A stretch of DNA of 9,555 bases from Atribacterota bacterium (lineage in GTDB: Bacteria > Atribacterota > Phoenicimicrobiia > Phoenicimicrobiales > Phoenicimicrobiaceae): positions 1-9,555 of the forward strand of contig JAUVOA010000039.1 in the NCBI GenBank assembly GCA_030599445.1, in the 5' to 3' direction. The notes under the pieces were generated by a model, which was not told the DNA's origin, searched no databases, and saw only the letters and a program-made list of their open reading frames with translations. The position numbers and the translations under genes are program-made. Of the stretch, positions 1 through 7,089 are shown in pieces; position 1 is the first letter of the stretch, and each line of letters opens with the position of its first letter.

Positions 1-64
1 ACTGAAAGAAATAGAAATATATTAATAAAATGATTTTTAGGTTCATTAAAAGGGGGGTTGCGGA

Positions 65-1498
65 ATGAAAAATAGAAATTTTGAACTCATGGTGATCGGA
101 GGAGGAGCAGCAGGTTTAGTCGCTTCGGTGGCGGCAGGAGCGATAGGGGTTAAAACTGCCCTTGTTGAGAAAAATCGGTTAGGAGGTGAATGTTCCTGGA
201 CAGGATGTATTCCTTCCAAGACGCTAATTTCTCTGGGAAATTTAATATATAAGGCAAACCATTTACCCTTAAAAAAAAAGAAAAAGAATGAAACCAACAT
301 ACCCTTTGTCGATTATAAAAATCAGGTTATGGATTATGTCCGGGAGACCACCCGCAATGCCTCAAAAGCATCCAAAGCCCGGGATTTGCTCACACGCTAT
401 GGCGTAGAAGTTATTTTTGGAAGCCCTAAATTTTTAGATAACCACCATATTGAGATAGATAAGTTGAATTATCATGCCAAAAAATTTATTATCTGTACCG
501 GTTCTTCTCCGGTTGTTCCCAAAATCAATGGATTAAGGAGGGGATATTTAACCAATCAAACCATATGGAAATTAAAAAAATTGCCTGATTCATTACTGGT
601 TATTGGAGGGGGCCCTATAGGGGTAGAATTAGCTCAGGCGTTTCACCATTTGGGAACCCGGGTCAATTTGTTTAATGACTTGAATCGATTATTGATCCAT
701 GATGATGCTGAATTAGCAGAAGATTTAACGAAATACCTGGAAAATGAGGGATTGAAAATTAATTTGAATTATTCGGTTAGCAAGATTATAAAGGATGAAA
801 AAGGCTGGCGGGTGAGCATGAAGGATGATAAAAATATTTCTGAACCCGGTGAACATCTGTTAATCGCTTTGGGCAGGAAAGCGAATGTAGAAGATTTAAA
901 CCTGGAAGCAGCCGATATTTTATATGACCGAAAAGGCATTAAAGTCAATCGCCATTTAAAAACATCGGCATCCAATATATGGGCTGCCGGAGATTGTATC
1001 GGTGGTTATCAGTTTTCCCATATCGCTGAGATCGAAGCAAAGCTGGCAGTAAGAAATGCCCTGTTACCTCTGAATTCCTCTATCAATTATCAGGGAGCAC
1101 CCTGGACCACTTTTACTGAACCGGAACTAGCCCATCTGGGTTATACGGAAGAAGAATGCAAAGAAAAAGGACTAAATTATCGTGTCTATCGGCAATCATT
1201 TGAACATGATGACAGGGCCATGACCGAGGGAACCGCTTACGGTAAAGTAAAAATTCTAACAACCGCTTTAGGTCACTTGTTAGGGGTACATATATTGGGA
1301 CCAAGAGCCGGAGAATTAATTAATGAATTTGTTTTGGCGAAAAGAAAAAAACTAAAAATTTATGATATCGGCCTGACCAGCCATGTTTATCCCACTTTAG
1401 GATTGGCTCCTCAGCGAGCAACTGACGAATGGTTTGCTGATTGGGGTTCTAAATTGATGATTAAGTGGTTATTAAAATTAATGACTTATTTTAGTTAA
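65..1498 (+). CDS. FAD-dependent NAD(P)-disulfide oxidoreductase, mercuric reductase/dihydrolipoamide dehydrogenase-like
   Basis: A 477-residue cytoplasmic flavoprotein that should move electrons from NAD(P)H through FAD and a redox-active cysteine pair to an unknown acceptor. The FAD Rossmann motif (GGGAAG) is at residues 12-17. The redox-active pair is C43/C48 in GGECSWTGCIPSK. The ATG-type motif ICTGSSP is at about 143-149, the second Rossmann motif GGGPIG at 181-186, and the FAD-binding AAGDC at 307-311. The C-terminal dimerisation domain follows to the end. The length is normal for the family, with no N-terminal HMA domain and no C-terminal Cys pair as in true MerA. The His-Glu dyad of lipoamide dehydrogenases is replaced: HVYPTLGLA around 440-448 has Tyr where HPTxxE proteins have His. 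AAAAGGGGGG lies 7 bases before the ATG. The last ~20 residues are hydrophobic/basic (WLLKLM). The gene converges on the large leftward gene. The superfamily is certain; the substrate is not known. Confidence 0.93.
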   Translation: MKNRNFELMVIGGGAAGLVASVAAGAIGVKTALVEKNRLGGECSWTGCIPSKTLISLGNLIYKANHLPLKKKKKNETNIPFVDYKNQVMDYVRETTRNASKASKARDLLTRYGVEVIFGSPKFLDNHHIEIDKLNYHAKKFIICTGSSPVVPKINGLRRGYLTNQTIWKLKKLPDSLLVIGGGPIGVELAQAFHHLGTRVNLFNDLNRLLIHDDAELAEDLTKYLENEGLKINLNYSVSKIIKDEKGWRVSMKDDKNISEPGEHLLIALGRKANVEDLNLEAADILYDRKGIKVNRHLKTSASNIWAAGDCIGGYQFSHIAEIEAKLAVRNALLPLNSSINYQGAPWTTFTEPELAHLGYTEEECKEKGLNYRVYRQSFEHDDRAMTEGTAYGKVKILTTALGHLLGVHILGPRAGELINEFVLAKRKKLKIYDIGLTSHVYPTLGLAPQRATDEWFADWGSKLMIKWLLKLMTYFS

Positions 1499-1560
1499 AC
1501 AAATAAAAAATTTTTTAATTCTGTTTAAAAAAGTGAAATACCTTAATATTTTATATCTTT

Positions 1561-4527
1561 TTATTGATGACCAGGGAAAAGTGGACATAATTTTCCAATA
1601 CATTCTTTATTTTGGGAAAATTGTTCACAAATTAATTTTTCTTCTGCTGCTAATTCAATATCAAGATATTTGGGTAAAATTTGTGAGGCAGCTTTTAAAG
1701 CAAGCCAACAATCTCTTTGGCAGCAGCGAGGTGCATGATAATGGGAAATTTCTTTTAAAACCTGATGTGTTACCTTTTGTACAATTTGCCTTTCCCGGGC
1801 TTTATAAGGATTAGCTTTTAATAATAAAGATAGGGCAATACCTACACCAATAGCTGCACCACATATGCCTAAAAATGAACATGCTCCTCCACTGATTGTC
1901 TTTCCTCGATGGAGAGCATCAATAATTAATTGAGCAGTATTCTGCCCTGAGAGATTCCCGTAAACAGTTAATATGACTGCCGGAACCAGAGAATGGTATT
2001 CCGGACCATGCATAGGAACAGAAGGGTGCGCCCTGATCTTTTTAAAAAGAGCAATCATGTCCTTATCTCGAACATTTAGGCAAATATTTTTAATAAAATC
2101 CAGGGCATCCTGCGAATGGCAGTTATCGCAAACAAAATGTTCATTCGTGCATATAGTATTCGTCCATAATTTTCGACCACAGAAATAGCAGCTTTGCTGA
2201 ATGCTTTTTTCCAGATATTGTAATTTTGCTCCGCATACCATACAATCCTGAGAAAATTTTTTGGTAGTTTTTACATCTTCTATTTTTTTAAGATTTATAG
2301 TAACCTCCGGAGCAATTCCACAACAGCAATTAATCTCTTGGTCAATATTTATTACTGCTCCATTTTCATTCAGTTCAAAAAAAGTTTCGTCCAAATTCTT
2401 GTCTATTTCGGAATGAATTTCCGTCTTGATACCTCGATAGATTATTTTACCATCATCGGCCACTACTGCCTTAAAAGGACCCCGATAGACAACATTTTTC
2501 TTTTTTTCTTTTCTTCTTTTTTTATAGGCAGAGTAGGTCACTGCATAAAAGGTGTATCCTTTTACTATTCGGTAGGGAAATCGTTTTTTTAAATGTATCA
2601 TTTGAAAACCAAGATTTTCCAGCATATAAAAGAGGTATTTTTCCTGCATCGCTCCACCAATACACTCTCCTCGCAGTTTTTCATTATACTGAATATCAAG
2701 AGGAATCAATTCATCACTAACAATATCAGAGATGAATAATCTTCCCCCGGGTTTAAGGATACGTATAATTTCAGCAAAAGTCTTCCGTTTATCCGGTGAC
2801 AGATTGATAACACAATTAGAAATCACGACATCAGCTATCGCATCAACCAGAGGAATGTCTTCTAAAAAACCATGCAGGAATTCCATATTATTAAATCCAA
2901 TATTTTTAACTACTTCTATTTGTGCTTCCCGGGCTAAGTTAAGCATTGTTTTGGACATGTCAATTCCGTAAACTTTTCCTGACTCACCAACTTTACGGGC
3001 AGCAATAAAACATTCCAACCCTGACCCACTTCCCAAATCGACGAGAACTTCTCCTTTGCTTAATTCACAGTCCAAAACGGGGCTACCACATCCGTAACTA
3101 CGTTTTCTACATTTAATTGGTATATGCGCTACCTGGGTTTCTTCATAATGAACTGGATTTACAATATCCTTATTAACTTTTTCAGCAGCCAGTGAATAAA
3201 AAGATTTCACCAGATAATAATTATCTTTATCCGGTAAAGATAAGACGCAATTAGAATGGGTAAATTGAACCGGGGAATCAGTAGCTTCACACCTGTATAA
3301 TCGATCTCCCATTCTACAGATTATTCCAATATCTTTACAGGGATATTTCTGAACCTCTTGAGATAATAAATATAGGGCAACTTGAGGGTATAGCTCTCGA
3401 TAAGGATCATGTCCCACAAAATGTTTTCCGGCAATATAACTGTGGTCTATATCTCCGCCACCTATTAAAAATCTCATAGCATCTCCCTGCTCTAAGTCAT
3501 TATCAATCAAAGAAGTTTTTCTAATTTTTTCAAGTATAGGACTTTTTAGCCAAACATTTTTAATGCCCTCACTAATATGACCTGCATTTAATTCTTTTTC
3601 ATAAATTAAAGCTGGTGAAGGATAAATATGTCCTTCCGGACTAATAGCCAAGCTCTCCCAACCGGCATTACTCAAGTCAAAACGAGTTCCGGGTAGGGAG
3701 AAAATTTGTGATTTAATAATTTCTATATTATCTATAAAAATATTTTTCTCCTGGGCAAGTTTGTAAGCTTTGATTAGTTCATGAAAAATAAGTTCGTTTT
3801 TTATCACTTTTTCTTCTTTTGCCTTACCTTTAAGGAATAACCATAGATAATGAATGTTTTTTACTTTCAGCTGCCCGGCAATTTGTACTAATGAAACCAT
3901 TTCCTTAAGATTTAATCTATTTACACACATAGCCAAAGTAACGGGAAAACCAATTTGTAGTAAATTAATCAAATTCTTTTTTAATTCAGCATAAGCTCCT
4001 TTTCCTCGAAAAGTATCGTGGATTTTTTGGTTGCCATCTACACTAACCTGAAAGTGCACTCTTTTTTTAGATATCGTGCTTAGCCAGGACGAAAAGCGGC
4101 TAACTGTTTTACCATTACTCAAAATAACCGCATGTGTATGCGGTAGACTAAGTATCTTTTCAATCACTTCTCGGAAATAGGGATGTACCAGAGGTTCTCC
4201 CCCGGTAAAATAGAAGATTCGAACACCCAATTGACAACTTTCTTTAATCACTTTAAATATCTGTTCTTTTGTAAGCTCCTTATCTTTTATCCGATAATTT
4301 TTAAACATACAGTATCCACAATCCATATTACATCGATTGGTTAAGTGAAACCAGCATTCTTTTAAAGAGTCTGGTGATCGATAATGAACTCTACCTTGAT
4401 AGTTTTCAGCCTTCTTGATAGATAAATGGGATAGTAGTTGTCCTACTTTATAATCAATATTTTCATCCTGGTATAAATCCTGGTAAGCATGAATAGCCTG
4501 AGATAAAGTATCGCTCTGTTGGTACAA
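1561..4527 (-). CDS. Multidomain radical SAM / ArsM-like methyltransferase / Cys-rich / DUF5714-like fusion protein
   Basis: The coordinates use the first conventional start, a TTG giving 988 residues. The reading frame stays open upstream to 4657 and the true start is probably at 4644 or 4641 (about 1027 residues). Residues below count from the TTG. The radical SAM domain is at about 55-300, with C66/C70/C73 in CNMDCGYC and the SAM-binding TGGEP at 108-112. A SPASM-like region at about 290-400 (ISPEGHIYPS, GGGDIDHSY) has lost the usual cysteines. An ArsM-like class I methyltransferase at about 470-665 carries YGCGSP (C480), SAM motif I VDLGSGSG, SNCVINLSPDK (C572) and GECIGGA (C622). An arsenite-methyltransferase-type tail (YRGPFKAV, then NCCCG at 733-737) follows. 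Next come a zinc-ribbon-like Cys-rich segment (CMVC, CYFC, CDNCH; 762-804) and a DUF5714-like C-terminus with HGPEYH, ACSFLGICG and CCQRDC. It is last in the zwf-pgl series. SAM-dependent radical and methyl chemistry on a metalloid or thiol-bound substrate is likely; the exact reaction is unknown. Confidence 0.88.
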   Translation of the reverse strand: MYQQSDTLSQAIHAYQDLYQDENIDYKVGQLLSHLSIKKAENYQGRVHYRSPDSLKECWFHLTNRCNMDCGYCMFKNYRIKDKELTKEQIFKVIKESCQLGVRIFYFTGGEPLVHPYFREVIEKILSLPHTHAVILSNGKTVSRFSSWLSTISKKRVHFQVSVDGNQKIHDTFRGKGAYAELKKNLINLLQIGFPVTLAMCVNRLNLKEMVSLVQIAGQLKVKNIHYLWLFLKGKAKEEKVIKNELIFHELIKAYKLAQEKNIFIDNIEIIKSQIFSLPGTRFDLSNAGWESLAISPEGHIYPSPALIYEKELNAGHISEGIKNVWLKSPILEKIRKTSLIDNDLEQGDAMRFLIGGGDIDHSYIAGKHFVGHDPYRELYPQVALYLLSQEVQKYPCKDIGIICRMGDRLYRCEATDSPVQFTHSNCVLSLPDKDNYYLVKSFYSLAAEKVNKDIVNPVHYEETQVAHIPIKCRKRSYGCGSPVLDCELSKGEVLVDLGSGSGLECFIAARKVGESGKVYGIDMSKTMLNLAREAQIEVVKNIGFNNMEFLHGFLEDIPLVDAIADVVISNCVINLSPDKRKTFAEIIRILKPGGRLFISDIVSDELIPLDIQYNEKLRGECIGGAMQEKYLFYMLENLGFQMIHLKKRFPYRIVKGYTFYAVTYSAYKKRRKEKKKNVVYRGPFKAVVADDGKIIYRGIKTEIHSEIDKNLDETFFELNENGAVINIDQEINCCCGIAPEVTINLKKIEDVKTTKKFSQDCMVCGAKLQYLEKSIQQSCYFCGRKLWTNTICTNEHFVCDNCHSQDALDFIKNICLNVRDKDMIALFKKIRAHPSVPMHGPEYHSLVPAVILTVYGNLSGQNTAQLIIDALHRGKTISGGACSFLGICGAAIGVGIALSLLLKANPYKARERQIVQKVTHQVLKEISHYHAPRCCQRDCWLALKAASQILPKYLDIELAAEEKLICEQFSQNKECIGKLCPLFPGHQ

Positions 4528-4644
4528 ACATAAAAAACGATCCGCTTGAGGTGTGGGAATAAACCAATCCGGTTGCTCAGATTTAATATATATCGGAACC
4601 TGATTTTGTATTATGCGATGATATCCATTGAGATTTGGTATAAT
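4528..4644 (-). other. In-frame N-terminal extension of the radical SAM fusion, probable ATT/ATA start, PqqD-like
   Basis: Upstream of the TTG at 4527 the frame stays open for 39 codons after an ATT at 4644, up to a TAA at 4659-4657. The translated stretch is strongly protein-like: NGYHRIIQNQVPIYIK, then PDWFIPTPQADRF, running straight into YQQSDTLS. The pattern (an aromatic DWF followed by a polar turn and a helical segment, ending near HLSIKKA) resembles the small PqqD-like domain that precedes some radical SAM proteins. There is no ATG, GTG or TTG in frame in this stretch. A strong Shine-Dalgarno lies 3-8 bases before ATT (4644-4642) or ATA (4641-4639). Including this region also shrinks the gap to pgl from 142 to 25 bp, as expected for a tight operon. 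An ATG lost by mutation or sequencing error is the main alternative. Confidence 0.65.
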
Positions 4645-4647
4645 TTT

Positions 4648-4656
4648 CTCCCCCTT
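4648..4656 (-). promoter_or_regulatory. Shine-Dalgarno for the radical SAM fusion gene
   Basis: AAGGGGGAG on the minus strand, 14 bp downstream of the pgl stop codon. It is the only strong ribosome binding site ahead of the fusion gene. It sits next to the ATT/ATA codons at 4644-4639, about 120 bp upstream of the TTG at 4527. It is the main argument for the longer protein. Confidence 0.65.
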
Positions 4657-4669
4657 TTACTATATTTAT

Positions 4670-5422
4670 TTAACTTATTACGAAATTTTTATTCAATGTT
4701 AGTGAAGAAGCCGCTGATTTATCTAAAAAGAAATAAAGTATTCCTTTTTCCGGTTGAACCCATGCTGCTGGCAATTTTTTATTTTTTTTTATTAAAATCT
4801 GGTACACAATTGATGCCTTTTCCTTTCCGGTACCCAAAAATATTACATTTCGAGAATGATTGATGACGGGTAAAGTAAAGGAAATCCGCTGGTAATTTAA
4901 ATGAGGAACGCTTTCTGCAGTGATGAGGTTTTTCATATCAGCAAGATTTCGATTATACGGGAAAAGCGAAGCTGTATGGCCATCTTTTCCTATACCGAGC
5001 AAGATAAGGTCAAAGACGGGCAACTCTTCTTTTCTTAGTTTAAAAGAATATTTCAATTCCTGTTCATATTCCCGGGCCGATTGAAAGACAGTATTTCTAA
5101 TCGATACCGAATGAAAGTTTTTTAGAGGTATATTAATCTTGTTGATTAAGCGTTCTCTAACCATTCGCTGATTGCTATCCTTGTGGAAAGGAGAAATAAA
5201 CCGTTCATCTACCATAAATATATGAGTTTTATCCCAAAAATTAATCTCTTTATTTTGAGAAAGTTGTGTAAAAAATGGTCGGGGTGATTTACCTCCGGAG
5301 ACAGCAGCATTAAATAATCCTCTTGATTGACATGCGCAAGAACCTATTTCATTCCATTTGTTAACCAGATGAAAAAATAATCCTTCTCTCTTGTTAAATA
5401 TCATCACTTTTTTAGTTTTCAT
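4670..5422 (-). CDS. pgl: 6-phosphogluconolactonase
   Basis: Hydrolyses 6-phosphogluconolactone to 6-phosphogluconate, the second step of the oxidative pentose phosphate pathway, in the cytoplasm. The 250-residue protein has the family signatures in order: VSGGKSP (41-47), phosphate-binding; WDKTHIFMVDER (63-74) followed by HKDSN (80-84); and LGIGKDGHTASLFP (142-155), the active-site loop with the catalytic His. The length is typical of the bacterial DevB type. The frame stays open further upstream into zwf, but the ATG at 5422 is preceded by GGAG at a 7-base spacing and gives the expected N-terminus, so the longer version is rejected. The start lies 19 bp after the zwf stop, and the strong ribosome site of the fusion gene follows the pgl stop by 14 bp, which supports one operon. 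Confidence 0.95.
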   Translation of the reverse strand: MKTKKVMIFNKREGLFFHLVNKWNEIGSCACQSRGLFNAAVSGGKSPRPFFTQLSQNKEINFWDKTHIFMVDERFISPFHKDSNQRMVRERLINKINIPLKNFHSVSIRNTVFQSAREYEQELKYSFKLRKEELPVFDLILLGIGKDGHTASLFPYNRNLADMKNLITAESVPHLNYQRISFTLPVINHSRNVIFLGTGKEKASIVYQILIKKNKKLPAAWVQPEKGILYFFLDKSAASSLTLNKNFVIS

Positions 5423-5429
5423 TTCGACA

Positions 5430-5433
5430 CTCC
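5430..5433 (-). promoter_or_regulatory. Shine-Dalgarno fixing the pgl start
   Basis: GGAG on the minus strand, 7 bases before the ATG at 5422, in the 19-bp gap after zwf. It decides between the 250-residue product and a longer open frame that would overlap the end of zwf. Confidence 0.7.
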
Positions 5434-5441
5434 AGTTTATT

Positions 5442-7019
5442 TTAAAAAATGTCTTTATATCTACATTTTTGTCCTTCCCGTTCCAATAATAATGCAGCTT
5501 CTGGTGGACCCCATGTACCGGCAGGATAATTGGGAAAATCTTTTGGTGAATGGCTTTCCCACCATTGAATAATTGGGTCAACAATAGACCACATTGCTTC
5601 CACACCGTCCTGCCTGGCAAATAAAGTTAAATCCCCTTTCATGCAATCCATAATTAAGCGTTCGTAAGCTGGGCGTTGTTTCTTTTTGAAAGTTTCTTCA
5701 TAATTAAATAACAACTTTACCCAAACTAATTGATTATTAATTCCTGGCTGCTTTACATTCAAATGGAGGGAAATTTCTTCATCCGGTTGTATCCCTATTC
5801 TAATTGCGTTGGGTTCCATTTTCTGGGCACTCCGGCCTAATAATTGAAGGGGTGGAAATTTAAATTGGATATAAATTTCAGTAAGGGTTCTAGGAAGTCG
5901 TTTCCCGGTTAGAACATAAAATGGAACATTAGCCCACCGCCAGTTATCAATGTAAAATTTTCCGAAAAAAAATGTAGGTGTATTGGAATCAGGGGATACA
6001 TATTCCTCTTGTCGATACCCGGCAACCGAATAATTTTTGATTTTTCCGGGGCCGTATTGCCCACGAATCATATAACTCTCTAAATATTTTTCATCCATCA
6101 TACGAATAGAATGAAAGACCTTGACTTTCTCATCACGAACATAATCAGGTTCAAATCCAACCGGTGGCTCTATGGCTACCAAAGCAATCAACTGCATAAC
6201 ATGGTTTTGAACCATATCGCGTACTACTCCGGTTTGTTCGTAAAATTTTCCTCGACCTTCAATGCCGATATCTTCTGCAACCGTAATTTGAACCTGACTA
6301 ATATAATTTCTATTCCATAAAGGTTCAAATATAGTATTACTTAGTCGGAAAAAAAATATATTCTGGACCGTATCTTTTCCCAAATAATGGTCAATCCGAT
6401 ATATTTGCTCTTCTTCAAAGGCCTTTAAAACAAGTTTATTTAGCTTACGAGCTGTTTTTCTATCTCTGCCAAAAGGTTTTTCAACAATTACTTTTGAGTG
6501 AAAAATTCCCTTGCACAAATCAAATCTATTGAGTTGCTCAACCACTGGGATAACTACTTTGGGAGGAATAGCAAGATAGTAAATTATATTGGATTTGACC
6601 TCCTTTTTGTTAGTTATCGCCAATTGAAATATTTTAGACTTAATTTTTTGATAAATCTCATTTTCGATCAAATTTCCAGAAATATAATAAAAATGTTCCA
6701 AATATGCCTTACATCTGGACTTATTATAATTTTCCGGATTATATTTTTGAATGGCTCTTCGACAAAATTCACGATATTCTTTATCTGTCATCTCTGTCTG
6801 ACCTAATCCTATAATTGAAAAGTCCTTGATCAGCTCTTTTTCAAGGAAGAGATGAAAAAGGGCGGGAATTAATTTTCTCTGACTAAGGTCTCCGGTTCCT
6901 CCAAAAATAACCAGAAGAAAAGAACTCATGTCCAATTCATAAACTGGCAAATCACATAGTTTTAATGTTTGGTTAATATAATACTCTGTAGATTTGGTTT
7001 TTTTATTCCGGGTTTCCAT
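5442..7019 (-). CDS. zwf: Glucose-6-phosphate 1-dehydrogenase
   Basis: Oxidises glucose 6-phosphate to 6-phosphogluconolactone with reduction of NAD(P)+, the entry step of the oxidative pentose phosphate pathway. The 525-residue protein has the nucleotide-binding GGTGDLSQRKLIPALF (about 40-55; GASGDL is more usual), EKPFGRD (180-186), the active-site signature RIDHYLGK (208-215), and EQTGVVRDMVQNH (261-273), whose final His belongs to the conserved core. VPFYVLTGKRLP (365-376) and a C-terminal GTWGPPEA complete the family pattern. It is slightly longer than average because of a ~30-residue N-terminal lead before the Rossmann fold. That start is supported by AAAGGAG 7 bases before the ATG. The neighbour pgl catalyses the next step. 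Whether it prefers NADP or NAD cannot be read with confidence. Confidence 0.97.
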   Translation of the reverse strand: METRNKKTKSTEYYINQTLKLCDLPVYELDMSSFLLVIFGGTGDLSQRKLIPALFHLFLEKELIKDFSIIGLGQTEMTDKEYREFCRRAIQKYNPENYNKSRCKAYLEHFYYISGNLIENEIYQKIKSKIFQLAITNKKEVKSNIIYYLAIPPKVVIPVVEQLNRFDLCKGIFHSKVIVEKPFGRDRKTARKLNKLVLKAFEEEQIYRIDHYLGKDTVQNIFFFRLSNTIFEPLWNRNYISQVQITVAEDIGIEGRGKFYEQTGVVRDMVQNHVMQLIALVAIEPPVGFEPDYVRDEKVKVFHSIRMMDEKYLESYMIRGQYGPGKIKNYSVAGYRQEEYVSPDSNTPTFFFGKFYIDNWRWANVPFYVLTGKRLPRTLTEIYIQFKFPPLQLLGRSAQKMEPNAIRIGIQPDEEISLHLNVKQPGINNQLVWVKLLFNYEETFKKKQRPAYERLIMDCMKGDLTLFARQDGVEAMWSIVDPIIQWWESHSPKDFPNYPAGTWGPPEAALLLEREGQKCRYKDIF

Positions 7020-7035
7020 AAGACAGCTCCTTTCT

Positions 7036-7074
7036 ATATGCTTTTAACTATATAAAATAGAAATAAAAGCAGCA
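7036..7074 (-). promoter_or_regulatory. Weak candidate promoter ahead of zwf
   Basis: In the 70-bp rpiB-zwf gap the minus strand has TTGTGC, 17 bases, then TATATA (3/6 and 4/6 matches to the sigma-70 hexamers), about 25 bp before the zwf ribosome site. The gap is AT-rich, so a chance match is quite possible. It could give zwf-pgl-fusion its own transcript. Confidence 0.2.
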
Positions 7075-7089
7075 CAAATTTAATATGAA

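Noticed and set aside
1..64. Promoter for the flavin oxidoreductase gene
   Set aside because: Only 64 bp precede the gene. AT-rich hexamers resembling -10 boxes occur but no credible -35 partner is present; the promoter may lie outside the window.
1499..1560. AT-only palindrome TAAAAAATTTTTTA (1504-1517) between the converging genes as a bidirectional terminator
   Set aside because: With no loop bases and only A-T pairs it would fold into at most about five weak pairs. No GC-containing hairpin with a T-run is seen in this gap.
2338..2592. Plus-strand and other open frames lying inside the large leftward genes
   Set aside because: They are antisense or shifted shadows of well-supported genes, with no motif and no ribosome site noticed.
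1561..4527. Calling the fusion protein ArsS
   Set aside because: The radical SAM part has PqqE/SPASM-like features and the protein lacks the recognisable ArsS C-terminal domain. Only the methyltransferase part points to arsenic.
5423..5620. Longer pgl reading frame starting inside zwf
   Set aside because: It overlaps the conserved C-terminus of zwf, its translation there is unlike any lactonase, and the ATG at 5422 has its own GGAG.
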